Positions 42,087-51,716 of a stretch of 64,000 nt of DNA are shown one piece after another (position 1 is the stretch's first letter; the number at the start of each line of letters is the position of its first letter). The position numbers were made by a program, and so were the translations under genes. The stretch is from Sphingomonas kyeonggiensis (GTDB lineage: Bacteria; Pseudomonadota; Alphaproteobacteria; Sphingomonadales; Sphingomonadaceae). The notes under the pieces are model-generated. The model ran no database searches. It was not told the origin of the DNA and saw nothing but the letters and a program-made list of their open reading frames with translations. Location: positions 806,001 to 870,000 of the forward strand of contig NZ_JAUSTJ010000002.1 in NCBI RefSeq assembly GCF_030812785.1, written 5' to 3'.

Positions 42087-43081
42087 CCGCCGGTAACGCT
42101 CATGTGGCGGCGCGTGGCCGGCGCGACGCCGGCGGCAATGCGGAAATCGTGGCGCGCGGGCTTGCGGCGCAGCGCGCCGTCGATCGCGTCGTCGAGGCCG
42201 GCGACCCCATGGCCGCGCAACGCGGCCTTGAGATCCACGCCCTCGTCATGGCCGAGGCACATATAGAGCTTTCCATCGGTGGCGAGGCGGACGCGGTTGC
42301 ATCCGTCGCAGAAATTGGCGCTGAGCGGCGTGATCAGGCCGAGCCGCGTCTCGGTGCCCGCAACGCGCCAATAGCGTGCCGGGCCGCCGGTGCGGTGGGT
42401 GTCGGGAAGCAGCTCGAAGCGATCGCGGAGGTCGGCGAGCACGCCGGTGAGCGGCAGGAAGCGATCGGTGCGATCCTCGTCGATCTCGCCAAGTGGCATG
42501 GTCTCGATCAGCGTCAGGTCCATGCCGCGCTCGGCCGCCCAGCCGAGCATCGGGGCGATCTCGCCCTCGTTCAGCCCCTTGAGCGCGACCATGTTGAGCT
42601 TGACCGCAAGGCCGGCGGCCTGGGCGGCGGTGATGCCCGCCAGCACCTTTGCGATGTCGCCATGGCGGGTGATGTGGCGGAAGACCTGGGGATCGCGGCT
42701 GTCGAGGCTGACATTGACCCGGCGCACGCCGGCATCGGCCAGGGCGCCGGCATGCTCGTCGAGGCGGGTGCCGTTGGTGGTGAGGGTGACTTCGTCGAGC
42801 CCCTGGCCAAGATGGCCGCCGATGTGGCGGACCAAGTCGAGCGTGTCGCTGCGCACGAGCGGTTCGCCGCCGGTGAGGCGGATCTTGCGCACCCCGCGCG
42901 CGACGAAGCGATCGGCGACCAAGGCCAGCTCGTCGAGGCTCAGCAATTCGCTGCGCGGCAGGAAGCGCATGTTCTCCGACATGCAATAGCGGCAACGCAG
43001 GTCGCAGCGATCCGTGACCGAAATGCGCAAATACTGGATCGCGCGGCCATGTGCGTCGATCAAGGCGGGCGCGGCTGCCAT
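42083..43081 (-). CDS. moaA: GTP 3',8-cyclase MoaA (molybdopterin biosynthesis)
   Basis: A 332-residue radical SAM enzyme that starts molybdenum cofactor synthesis by converting GTP to 3',8-cyclo-7,8-dihydro-GTP. The first [4Fe-4S] site is TDRCDLRCRYCMSE (CxxxCxxC), the SAM/GTP region includes IRLTGGEPLVR and LTTNGT, and the second cluster has the three Cys in FCDGCNRVRLATDGKLYMCL. The normal C-terminal GG is replaced here by MSVTGG, so the Gly-Gly tail is present. The start at 43081 (MAAAPALIDAHGR) fits the family; twelve more upstream codons are open. Confidence 0.95.
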   Translation of the reverse strand: MAAAPALIDAHGRAIQYLRISVTDRCDLRCRYCMSENMRFLPRSELLSLDELALVADRFVARGVRKIRLTGGEPLVRSDTLDLVRHIGGHLGQGLDEVTLTTNGTRLDEHAGALADAGVRRVNVSLDSRDPQVFRHITRHGDIAKVLAGITAAQAAGLAVKLNMVALKGLNEGEIAPMLGWAAERGMDLTLIETMPLGEIDEDRTDRFLPLTGVLADLRDRFELLPDTHRTGGPARYWRVAGTETRLGLITPLSANFCDGCNRVRLATDGKLYMCLGHDEGVDLKAALRGHGVAGLDDAIDGALRRKPARHDFRIAAGVAPATRRHMSVTGG

Positions 43082-43140
43082 ACAAGAGCAGGTAAGCTTG
43101 AAGATAGCGGCGGGCAAGCGTTCGCGTTATCGAGGGCGGA

Positions 43141-45123
43141 ATGTCTGAAGATTTCACAGTCATCGAAAGCGCCAACGCTGATGCGGCACCGGTGTTCGTC
43201 CTCAGCTTCCGCCAGCGCGACGAAGTGGCGGCGGCCGCGGCGGGAGGCGGCTGGCGGGTCGTCGCGGCGCGACGCTCCGATGCGCTGGAACGGCGCTTCC
43301 TGGCGAGCGGTGCCGCCGTCGCAGTGATCGACGCGCGCGGGGCGCTCTCCGAGGGGATGGACGCCTCCAAGGTGCTAGGGGCGACGATCGAGGCGCACGG
43401 CGCGGCGATGCTGATCCTCGTCTCGCAGAGCGACACCGTGCACATGCGGCATTTCTTCGACGCGGGCGCGACGCACTTTCTGTCGAGCCCGATGTCCTCG
43501 GCGGCGATGGCGCATGCGATTCGCTTCGCCCAGCGCCATGTCGAGCGGCTCTCGGGCTGGCACGGCCAGGAGAAGGGGCCGCCCGAGCCGCTGGGCTGGC
43601 GCTTCGATCCCGGCATGCGCTCGCTCCAGCTGACCCCGGCATTGGCGAGCCTGCTCGGCCTGCCCGAGGCGCCGGGCACGCGGAGCTTCTTCGCTCGGCT
43701 CGATCCGGCAGACCGGACGCTCGCGCGCAGCGCATTGAAGCGGTTGAACGCGGAGACGCCCTCCACTGCCTTCGCCCATGACCTGGCCGGGGTGGGGCGG
43801 GTGGTGCAGCACCTGCAATATGACGCCCAGACCAACCGGCTGCACGCGCTGGTCGAGGCGCTGGGCGTGGCGCCCGACGCCAATGCAGCGGTGCGCGACG
43901 CGCTGACCGGCGCGCGCGACGGGCCCAGCGCGCGGCGCTGGATCGACCGGCGCCTGGCCGAGGGCGGCAAGGCGGGCGTGATCCTGATCGGGCTGACCCG
44001 GTTCGACACTGTGAACACCGCCTATGGCCGCAATGTCGGCGACGAGCTGCTGCGCAGCGTCTCGCGGCGGGTGGGCGAAGTGGCCCGCGACGCACTGGGC
44101 AAGGGCGCGATCGTCGCGCGGATCGGCGGATCGGAATTCCTCGTCGCCAGCGACGATGCCGATGCGGCGCGCATCGGCACCGCGCTGGCCCGGCTGGAGG
44201 ATGCGCTGGCACGGCCCTTCGTCGCAGGCGGCGACATCGCGCCGCTCGGTGCCCGGCTGGTGACCGCGGAGAGCCGGGCTGGCGACAGCGCCGCGATCCT
44301 GCTCCGCCGGGCGAGCGAGACGCTGCTCGGCGACGTGCCGCTGGAGAAGGGCGCGCCGCCGGTCGACGCGCTGGTCGACAACCTCCACCGCGCGCTGGAG
44401 CGCGGCGAGATCGGCGTGTTGTTCCAGCCCCAGGTCTCGATCGCCACCGGACAGATTGTCGGCGTGGAGGCGCTGGCGCGCTGGAACCATCCGGAGTTTG
44501 GCGAGCTGGGCGCGGAGACGCTGTTCGCCGCGGCCGAGCGGGCGGGGCTCGATGCGACCCTGTCCGACCATGTCCAGCGCCGTGCGCTCGCCGCTGCCGC
44601 CAACTGGCCAATGTCGCTGAGCAAGCTGCGCCTGTCGATCAACGTCACCGCCGCCGATGTCGCCCGTTCGGGCTTCGTCGATGCGCTGCTCGGCCGGATC
44701 GATGCGAGCGGTTTCCCGCGCAACCGCCTGACCGTGGAGCTGACCGAGAGCGGGATCATGTCCGACCTGGGCGAGGCGGCACGGCTGCTCACCCTGTTGC
44801 GCGCGGCGGGGTGCCGGGTGGCGATCGACGATTTCGGCACCGGCTATTCGAGCCTCGCCTATCTGAAGGCGCTGCCGCTCGATTATCTGAAGATCGACAA
44901 GAAGCTCAGCCAGGACATCACCGGCTCGCACCGCGATCGGGTGGTGGTGCGCGGAGTGATCGACATGGCGCGCTCGCTGGGGCTCGCCGTGGTCGCGGAA
45001 GGGGTGGAGACACCTGAGCAGCTCGACCTGCTCGCCAAGGAAGGCTGCCAGTATTTCCAGGGCTTCCTGTGCGCCGGGCCGGTCGACGTGCCGGCGCTCG
45101 CCCAGCTGGTGAGCCGGGCATGA
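43141..45123 (+). CDS. c-di-GMP phosphodiesterase (EAL) with degenerate GGDEF domain
   Basis: A 660-residue protein. Residues 15-135 resemble a response-regulator-like fold (FVLSFRQRDEV, AMLILVSQSD) without clear phospho-Asp. Residues 150-250 are PAS-like. The GGDEF domain has GGSEF at 329-333 in place of GG(D/E)EF, so cyclase activity is unlikely. The EAL domain keeps the catalytic Glu443 in VEALARWNHP, plus IDDFGTGYSSLAYLKALPLD, LKIDKKLSQDI and EGVETPEQ, so hydrolysis of c-di-GMP is expected. It should lower c-di-GMP and promote motility. Its stop overlaps the start of a small unknown gene. Confidence 0.92.
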   Translation: MSEDFTVIESANADAAPVFVLSFRQRDEVAAAAAGGGWRVVAARRSDALERRFLASGAAVAVIDARGALSEGMDASKVLGATIEAHGAAMLILVSQSDTVHMRHFFDAGATHFLSSPMSSAAMAHAIRFAQRHVERLSGWHGQEKGPPEPLGWRFDPGMRSLQLTPALASLLGLPEAPGTRSFFARLDPADRTLARSALKRLNAETPSTAFAHDLAGVGRVVQHLQYDAQTNRLHALVEALGVAPDANAAVRDALTGARDGPSARRWIDRRLAEGGKAGVILIGLTRFDTVNTAYGRNVGDELLRSVSRRVGEVARDALGKGAIVARIGGSEFLVASDDADAARIGTALARLEDALARPFVAGGDIAPLGARLVTAESRAGDSAAILLRRASETLLGDVPLEKGAPPVDALVDNLHRALERGEIGVLFQPQVSIATGQIVGVEALARWNHPEFGELGAETLFAAAERAGLDATLSDHVQRRALAAAANWPMSLSKLRLSINVTAADVARSGFVDALLGRIDASGFPRNRLTVELTESGIMSDLGEAARLLTLLRAAGCRVAIDDFGTGYSSLAYLKALPLDYLKIDKKLSQDITGSHRDRVVVRGVIDMARSLGLAVVAEGVETPEQLDLLAKEGCQYFQGFLCAGPVDVPALAQLVSRA

Positions 45124-45506
45124 GCGATCCGCGGGACATGAGCGGCGTCTGGTACGGCCATTATGCGAGCAGCTCCGGCAGCGAGCACAATGGCTTCATC
45201 GCGGTGCTGGAAGAATCGGGCGGGGTGTTCTCCGGATCGATCAGCGAGCCCGACGGAGGGGGCGGGGTGCGCCGCGCCTCGGTCGCCGGGCGGCGCAGCG
45301 GCGGGCTGATCCAGTTCGTGAAGCAATATCGCGGACGCTTGAACCACGCGGTGCTCTACGAAGGCGGCGTGGACGACCAGGGCCTCCAGGCGAGCGGCAA
45401 CTGGACGATCGACCTCGCCGCGGCGGGCGGCTTCAGCATGGCGCGGGAGAAATTCTCGATCGAGGAGCTGGAGGCGGAGATCGAGGAGGGGGTTGAGGTC
45501 CGCTGA
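45120..45506 (+). CDS. protein of unknown function coupled to the EAL gene
   Basis: A 128-residue protein starting at an ATG that overlaps the EAL stop (ATGA). It begins SDPRDMSGVWYGHYASSSGS and continues FIAVLEESGGVFSGSISEPD, a beta-strand-rich pattern, then GNWTIDLAAAGGFSMAREKF and an acidic helical tail IEELEAEIEEGVEVR. There is no signal peptide or membrane segment. The strand pattern is lipocalin- or DUF-like, but no family can be named. Co-translation suggests a role with the phosphodiesterase. Confidence 0.75.
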   Translation: MSDPRDMSGVWYGHYASSSGSEHNGFIAVLEESGGVFSGSISEPDGGGGVRRASVAGRRSGGLIQFVKQYRGRLNHAVLYEGGVDDQGLQASGNWTIDLAAAGGFSMAREKFSIEELEAEIEEGVEVR

Positions 45507-45520
45507 GTGGACTCTTCTGC

Positions 45521-45607
45521 CCCCCTTCCTCCTGCGGGAGGGGTAGGGGCTGTAAGCAGGCTCCGACGACGTCAGGGAGGATAGCCCCTCCCGCAAGCGG
45601 AAGGGGG
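45521..45607. repeat. C/T-rich inverted repeat (second repeat family)
   Basis: CCCCCTTCCTCCTGCGGGAG at the left faces CTCCCGCAAGCGGAAGGGGG at the right, with smaller pairing AGGGGCT / AGCCCCT inside. It fills the gap between the unknown gene and the convergent GAF gene and could act as a bidirectional terminator. Confidence 0.78.
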
Positions 45608-45615
45608 ACTAGTGG

Positions 45616-46188
45616 TCAAACCGCCGGATCGGCGCCGCGGCCCTCGGTGACGCGGTTCAGCGTGACGCCGGCATAGCGGGCCAGGCTGCCGAGCAGGGCA
45701 GTGGTGCTCGGGTCGGCCGGGCCGGAGGTGGCCCAATAGGCGCCCATCGCCATGCTCGGGCCCATCAGCCCGATCGGATACATCGACATGCTGCGTACGA
45801 AGGTGGGGCGATAGGCGTCCACCGGCACCCGGTCATCCTCATAGATGTCCGGGATGTGGATCGGCCGGGCCTCGACAATCGCGAGGCCCGAGATGCAATT
45901 CTCGATCGGGAAGTCCGAGCCGCTCCATAGCGGGGACATCGCGTCCTCGGCGATATAGGCCACGCGATCGCCGCTGCGCCGGATGACGGTGACGCCATCG
46001 CAGCGGGCGATCTTGCGCGCGCACTCCCGCAGCACGGTGACCAGTTCGTCGATCGAGTTGGCGCGCGACAACCGGGCCATAGCTTCGGTCAACAATCGGC
46101 GTTGGTCGAAACTATCCGGCTCCCTCAAGCCTAGCTCCCCACGAGCGGCCCCATTCGGGGTCACGCCTGATTCCATCACATCCGTCAC
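45616..46188 (-). CDS. GAF domain protein
   Basis: A 190-residue protein with one GAF domain. The N-terminal helix (RRLLTEAMARLSRANSIDEL) leads into GVTVIRRSGDRVAYIAEDAM, then FPIENCISGLAIVEARPIHI with PDIYEDDRVPVDAY, and the last strands SMSMYPIGLMGPSMAMGAYW. No output domain is attached. Stand-alone GAF proteins may sense small ligands or redox state through partners; the Cys in ENCISG occupies a position often used for bilin or redox in other GAF proteins, but no claim of pigment binding is made. The start MTDVMES is preceded by a long intergenic stretch. Confidence 0.87.
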   Translation of the reverse strand: MTDVMESGVTPNGAARGELGLREPDSFDQRRLLTEAMARLSRANSIDELVTVLRECARKIARCDGVTVIRRSGDRVAYIAEDAMSPLWSGSDFPIENCISGLAIVEARPIHIPDIYEDDRVPVDAYRPTFVRSMSMYPIGLMGPSMAMGAYWATSGPADPSTTALLGSLARYAGVTLNRVTEGRGADPAV

Positions 46189-46413
46189 GGCCTGATACGC
46201 AGCCTTGCTCTGGTTGGTTCAACACGAAACCTGCCAAATCGGGTCGGCTTCAATACAACGAAGCCCACAAAGGCGCGGAGACCGCCGGCGGGCTCCCAAA
46301 GCCCTGCCGGAGCGGCCATGCGCGCCGATCGACAAACTTTCCCGGACATCCTGAACGCAGTTGCAGCATGCGCAACTACGCAAAAATACCGGGGGGGTCG
46401 TGCCGGCGGCCTT

Positions 46414-47919
46414 CTAGAAGGGCGCACGCAGTGCCGAGACCGCGGCGGCGGGCAGGTTGCGCACGCTGCCGCTGATGATCGGATGCCGGCCGTTCGCGCA
46501 TGCGGCACGGTCCGCGGCATCGGTGTGGAAGGCGGCGGTCAGCTCGGCGAGCGTTTCGGCTTCCTGGCTCAGCGTGCGCGTGGCGGCGGAGGTCTGCTCG
46601 ACCATCGCGGCGTTCTGCTGCGTGCCCTGGTCCATCGTGCCGATCGCCGTCGAGACTTCGCCGATCGCGACGGCCTGGGCGTTGTTGTCCTGCGCCATGG
46701 TGCCGAGCAGCGAATGGACCTCGCCGACATCGCTGGAGATGTTGGCGAGCGCGCCATCGACCTTCATCACCGCGTCTACCGCGGTGACGACTTCGGCCTG
46801 GGTGTGGGTGAGCTGCTCGCGGGCGCGGCCGGCTTCCTCCTCGGCGCGCATGGCGAGGGCGGAGACGAGGTCGGCGACCACCGCGAAGCCGCGGCCAGCC
46901 TCGCCGGCGCGGCCTGCTTCCACCGCAGCGTTCATCGCGAGAACGCGGGTCTGGAAGGCGATCTTGTCGAGACCCTCGATCACGGCGTCGATGCCCTTGG
47001 CGCTTTCCGACACGCGGTGCATCGCCTCGACCGCCTGGCCAGCGATGCTGCGGCCGTCATCGACGGTGGCGATGGCCTGGTCGGCGCGGACGACGGTCGA
47101 CTGGGCGGCCTGGGCGGTGTTGCGCGAGCGGCTGTCCATCTGGGTGACCGCGGCGCTGGTCTGCTCGAGGCTGGCGGCATTGGCCTGGGTGCGGCGGGCG
47201 AGATCGTCCGAGGCCTGGGCGATCTCGTGGATCGTGCCATTGATCCGCCGGGTGCCGGCGGCGACCGCGGTGATCATCGCGCGCATCTTGTCGAGCGTGT
47301 GGTTGTAGCTGCGCTCGAGCGAGGCATAGGTGGCGGGCATCTGCGAGAGCTGGCGGGTGAGGTCGCCCTCGGCGAGCGCGGCGAGCGCCTCGTCGAGCGT
47401 CTGGACCGCCTTTTCGCGGGCGGCCTGCTCCTCCTCGATATAGAGCGAGATCGACAGCTCCATGTCGAGCAGCGCAGCCTTGACCAGCGCGGCGGGCAGG
47501 GTGGCGGCGGCGCGGGGGCGCAGCACGCCGAGCAGGCGGCGCCACAACGAGGTGCAGGCCATGGTCTCGTTGAGCAACTGCTCCAGTACCAGCGCATAGC
47601 CGCCGACATACCAGCGCGGCTCGAGCCCGATACGGGCATGGGTGGCGCCGATGCGGCGGACGCTCTGGTAATAGCTGTCGTCGAAGCGTGCCTCGACGAT
47701 ATGCGCCCAATGCTTTTCCTGTGCCGACTGGGCGCCGCGCATGTGATCGGGATTGGCGAAGAAGCGGGCGGTCTCAGGCGTCTGGCGGACGCGGGCGTAG
47801 AAATGGTCGAGGGCCTTGCCGATCACCGAGCGGATCAGCGCGCTGCTGCCCGAAAGCGTGGCGCGCTGGGCGGCATCCATCTCCATGAACGCGAGACGGG
47901 GCGAAAGAGGATCGGTCAC
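46414..47919 (-). CDS. globin-coupled chemoreceptor (HemAT-like)
   Basis: A 501-residue soluble methyl-accepting protein. Residues 10-165 form a protoglobin sensor (SSALIRSVIGKALDHFYARV, then YYQSVRRIGATHARIGLEPR with His94 as probable haem ligand, and WYVGGYALVLEQLL). The rest is the coiled-coil signalling region, with the tip IAFQTRVLAMNAAVEAGRAG then EAGRGFAVVADLVSALAMR. There is no transmembrane segment or HAMP domain by eye, so it should sense oxygen or another gas in the cytoplasm. Chemotaxis kinases are not nearby. The C-terminus lacks an obvious methyltransferase-binding pentapeptide. Confidence 0.9.
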   Translation of the reverse strand: MTDPLSPRLAFMEMDAAQRATLSGSSALIRSVIGKALDHFYARVRQTPETARFFANPDHMRGAQSAQEKHWAHIVEARFDDSYYQSVRRIGATHARIGLEPRWYVGGYALVLEQLLNETMACTSLWRRLLGVLRPRAAATLPAALVKAALLDMELSISLYIEEEQAAREKAVQTLDEALAALAEGDLTRQLSQMPATYASLERSYNHTLDKMRAMITAVAAGTRRINGTIHEIAQASDDLARRTQANAASLEQTSAAVTQMDSRSRNTAQAAQSTVVRADQAIATVDDGRSIAGQAVEAMHRVSESAKGIDAVIEGLDKIAFQTRVLAMNAAVEAGRAGEAGRGFAVVADLVSALAMRAEEEAGRAREQLTHTQAEVVTAVDAVMKVDGALANISSDVGEVHSLLGTMAQDNNAQAVAIGEVSTAIGTMDQGTQQNAAMVEQTSAATRTLSQEAETLAELTAAFHTDAADRAACANGRHPIISGSVRNLPAAAVSALRAPF

Positions 47920-48019
47920 TTCTGGAGTTCTCCCAAGGGGTTTGCTCCCATTCTAGGAAGACTCCCCCCGGGCGGTGCCTTGCGCCTTGTTTTACCGGGC
48001 CACTATTGATTCCGGTCAA

Positions 48020-51000
48020 TCATCCGGCGGCCTTGGCGAGCCCGCGCGAGAGCTGGAGCGCGCCGTTGAGCCGGGCCTGAGGGGTGGCCCAGGCGCGGGT
48101 GATAACCAGCTTCATGTCCGGCCGCAGCTTGGCGGTGCCCTCTAGCTTGTCGACATAGGCGAGCAGGCCCTCGACATTGGGGAACTTGTCGTCGTGGAAG
48201 GTGACCAGGGCGCCCTTGGGGCCGACGTCGAGCTTGGCGATGCAGGCGCGCTTGGCGTTGAGCTTGGCCTCGATCAGGGTGATCAGATTCTCGGTCGCCT
48301 CGGGCAGTTTGCCGAAGCGGTCGATCAGCTCCGCAGCGAAGGATTCGATCCCGCCTCGGTCCTCGATCTCGTTGAGGCGACGATAGAGGCCCATGCGGAG
48401 ATCCAGGTCGGGGACATAGTCCTCCGGGATCATGATCGGGGCGTCGACGGTGATCTGCGGCGACAGGTCGCGCGGGCGTTCGTCGCGCAGGCCGCCGGCC
48501 TTGGCGTCGAGGATCGCCTCCTCGAGCATCGACTGGTAGAGTTCGTAGCCGACTTCCTTGATATGGCCCGACTGCTCGTCGCCGAGCAGGTTGCCGGCCC
48601 CGCGGATGTCGAGGTCGTGGCTGGCGAGCTGGAAGCCGGCGCCGAGGCTCTCGAGGTCGGAGAGGACCTTGAGCCGCTTTTCCGCCGCCTCGGTCATCAG
48701 CCGCTGGGCGGGGGTGGTGAGATACGCATAGGCGCGCGTCTTGGAGCGGCCGACGCGCCCGCGCAGCTGGTAGAGCTGGGCGAGGCCGAACTTGTCGGCG
48801 CGGTTGATGATCAGCGTGTTGGCCGAGGGGATGTCGATGCCGCTTTCGATGATCGTCGTGGAGACGAGCAGGTCGTATTTGCGGTCGTAGAAGGCGGACA
48901 TCCGTTCCTCGACTTCGCCCGCCGCCATCTGGCCATGCGCGACGACATAGCGGATCTCGGGCACGTCGTTGCGCAGGAACTCCTCGATCTCGGGCAGGTC
49001 CGAGATGCGCGGTGTGACGAAATAGGCCTGGCCGCCGCGATAATGTTCCCGAAGGAGCGCCTCGCGCAGGACGACGGGGTCCCAGGGCATGACATAGGTG
49101 CGCACCGCGAGACGGTCGACCGGCGGGGTCTGGATCACCGACAGTTCGCGCAGGCCGGACATCGCCATCTGCAGCGTGCGCGGGATCGGGGTGGCGGTGA
49201 GGGTGAGGACGTGGACGTCCGCCTTCATCGCCTTCAGCCGCTCCTTGTGGGTGACGCCGAAGCGCTGTTCCTCGTCGACGATGACGAGGCCGAGCCGCTT
49301 GAACTCGACATTCTTGGCGAGCACTGCGTGGGTGCCGACGACGATGTCGATCGTGCCGTCGGCGGCGCCTTCCTTGGTCGCCTTGGTCTCGGTGGTGCCG
49401 ACCAGGCGCGAGAGGCGGCCGACCTTGATCGGGAAGCCCTCGAAACGCTGCGAGAAGTTGTTGAAGTGCTGGCGCGCCAGGAGCGTGGTCGGGCAGACCA
49501 CCGCGACCTGCATGCCGGCCATCGCGGCGACGAAGGCGGCACGTAGCGCGACCTCGGTCTTGCCGAAGCCGACATCGCCGACGATGAGCCGGTCCATCGG
49601 ACGGCCTGCCGCCAAATCCTCGAGCACGTCGCCGATCGCGCGGTCCTGGTCGTCGGTCTCCTCATAGGGGAAGCGATCGACAAAGGCGGGGTAGCCGCCG
49701 GCATCGGGCTCGGCGACTTCGGCGGGGCGGGTGGCGCGCTTGGCCGCGGTGGCGATGAGCTCGCCCGCGATCTCGCGGATCCGCTCCTTCATCCGGCTCT
49801 TGCGCCGCTGCCACGCCTCGCCGCCCAGCTTGTCGAGCGTCGCGCCTTCCTCGCCCGCGCCGTAGCGGCTCAGGACCTCGAGATTCTCTACGGGCACGTA
49901 GAGCTTGTCGCCGCCGGCATAGGTGAGGGCGACGCAGTCGTGCGGCGCCTTCTGCACCGGGATCTGGGTCAGCCCCTCATAGCGGCCGATGCCGTGATCG
50001 ACGTGCACGACCAGGTCGCCGGGCGAGAGCGTCGCCAGCTCGTTGAGGAAGGCGTCGGTCGACTTGCGGCGCTTGGCGCGGCGGACGAGGCGGTCGCCGA
50101 GCATGTCCTGCTCGGTGAGCACCGACACGTCGGGTGCGGCAAAGCCATGATCGAGCGGCAGCACGATCATCGCGACGGCGCTGTCGGCGATGCCCATCGC
50201 CTCATGCCAGTTCTCGGCCTTGCGCGCGGTCTTGAGGCCGTGATCGGCGAGCAGCCCGGTCAGGCGCTCGCGAGCGCCGTTCGAATAGCTGGCGAGGATC
50301 GGCTTCCTGCCCGCCTTGCGCAGTTTGGCGATGTGCTCGACCACTGCCTCATAGACATTGGTGCCGGCGGCGCGCTCGGGCGCGAAATCGCGGGGGCCGT
50401 CGACGTTGAAGTCGAGGACCGTGGCGCTTTCGGGCTCGTGGAAGGGCGTCGAAGTGTGGGCCGGCCAGTCGGCGAGGCGCTTTTCCCACTCGCTGGCGAC
50501 CAGATAGAGCGCATCGGCGGCAAGCGGGCGGTAGCTGCCCGGATCGGCCGACTGGGCGCGGACGCGGTTGGACTGATAGTCGGCGATCGCCTCGAACCGG
50601 GCCTCGGCGGCGCCGGCATCGCCCGCATCGCGGACCAGGATCGCGTCGTCCGGGAGATGCTCGAACAGGGTTTCGAGGCGTTCCTCGAACAGCGGCAGCC
50701 AATGCTCCATGCCGGCGAGGCGGCGGCCGTCGCTGATCGCCTGGTAGAGCGGATCGCCGGTGGCGGTGGCGCCGAATTTCTCGCGGTACCGGGTGCGGAA
50801 GCGCTTGACCGACTCCTCGTCGAGCAGTGCCTCCGAGGCGGGGAGCAGGGTGAAGCCGTCGATGCGGCCGGTGGTGCGCTGGTCGGAGGGATCGAAGGTG
50901 CGGACGCTCTCGATCTCGTCGCCGAAGAAGTCGAGGCGCAGCGCCTGCTCGGAGCCGCTCGGGAACAGATCGACCAGGCCGCCGCGCACGGCGAACTCGC

Positions 51001-51475
51001 CGGAATCGTGCACCGTGTCGACGCGGACATAGCCGTTCGCCTGGAGCAGCACCGCGAGCTTGTCGAGGCCGATGCGCTCGCCGGGCGCGAGGCGGGCGAC
51101 GAGCTGGCGGATGCGGAAGGGCGTCAGCGTACGCTGGGTGACGGCATTGACCGTGGTGACGAGCAGGCGCGGCTTGTTCGATCCCGCCTGGAGCGCGTGG
51201 AGCGTGGCGAGACGCTCGGCCATGACGCGCAGCGTCGGGCTGGCGCGGTCATAGGGAAGGCAATCCCAGGCCGGGAAGTTGAGGACCTCGAGCTCGGGCG
51301 CGAAATAGGGCGCGGTGCTGGCCACGGCGCGCATCGCCGCCTCGTCGGGCGCGACGAACACGGTGAGCCGTCCCGAGCGCGCCAGATCGGCGAGCATCCA
51401 GGGGAGGAAGCCGGTGGGGGCGCCCGCAAGGGTGAGGGGCTTTTGCGCGGAGAGGATGGTCTTGAGGTCGGGCAT
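48020..51475 (-). CDS. mfd: transcription-repair coupling factor Mfd
   Basis: A 1151-residue translocase that removes RNA polymerase stalled at DNA lesions and recruits UvrA. The UvrB-like N-terminus (residues 1-350), the RNA polymerase-interacting domain (LSPGDLVVHVDHGIGRYEGL), the helicase core with LIVGDVGFGKTEVALRAAFV, VIVDEEQRFGVTHKERLKAM, TLTATPIPRTLQMAMSGLRE and TTIIESGIDIPSANTLII, and the C-terminal regulatory domain are all present. Length and order match bacterial Mfd. It lies next to sdhE and recG, as commonly seen in alphaproteobacteria, but on the opposite strand to recG. Confidence 0.97.
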   Translation of the reverse strand: MPDLKTILSAQKPLTLAGAPTGFLPWMLADLARSGRLTVFVAPDEAAMRAVASTAPYFAPELEVLNFPAWDCLPYDRASPTLRVMAERLATLHALQAGSNKPRLLVTTVNAVTQRTLTPFRIRQLVARLAPGERIGLDKLAVLLQANGYVRVDTVHDSGEFAVRGGLVDLFPSGSEQALRLDFFGDEIESVRTFDPSDQRTTGRIDGFTLLPASEALLDEESVKRFRTRYREKFGATATGDPLYQAISDGRRLAGMEHWLPLFEERLETLFEHLPDDAILVRDAGDAGAAEARFEAIADYQSNRVRAQSADPGSYRPLAADALYLVASEWEKRLADWPAHTSTPFHEPESATVLDFNVDGPRDFAPERAAGTNVYEAVVEHIAKLRKAGRKPILASYSNGARERLTGLLADHGLKTARKAENWHEAMGIADSAVAMIVLPLDHGFAAPDVSVLTEQDMLGDRLVRRAKRRKSTDAFLNELATLSPGDLVVHVDHGIGRYEGLTQIPVQKAPHDCVALTYAGGDKLYVPVENLEVLSRYGAGEEGATLDKLGGEAWQRRKSRMKERIREIAGELIATAAKRATRPAEVAEPDAGGYPAFVDRFPYEETDDQDRAIGDVLEDLAAGRPMDRLIVGDVGFGKTEVALRAAFVAAMAGMQVAVVCPTTLLARQHFNNFSQRFEGFPIKVGRLSRLVGTTETKATKEGAADGTIDIVVGTHAVLAKNVEFKRLGLVIVDEEQRFGVTHKERLKAMKADVHVLTLTATPIPRTLQMAMSGLRELSVIQTPPVDRLAVRTYVMPWDPVVLREALLREHYRGGQAYFVTPRISDLPEIEEFLRNDVPEIRYVVAHGQMAAGEVEERMSAFYDRKYDLLVSTTIIESGIDIPSANTLIINRADKFGLAQLYQLRGRVGRSKTRAYAYLTTPAQRLMTEAAEKRLKVLSDLESLGAGFQLASHDLDIRGAGNLLGDEQSGHIKEVGYELYQSMLEEAILDAKAGGLRDERPRDLSPQITVDAPIMIPEDYVPDLDLRMGLYRRLNEIEDRGGIESFAAELIDRFGKLPEATENLITLIEAKLNAKRACIAKLDVGPKGALVTFHDDKFPNVEGLLAYVDKLEGTAKLRPDMKLVITRAWATPQARLNGALQLSRGLAKAAG

Positions 51476-51484
51476 CTTGGCTCT

Positions 51485-51714
<230 letters not shown>

Positions 51715-51716
51715 GG

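Noticed and set aside
46189-46413. Possible small gene between the GAF and chemoreceptor genes
   Set aside because: The open frames here have no good start or binding site, and the region contains a GGGGGG run and mixed composition; it is more likely a promoter region for the GAF gene.
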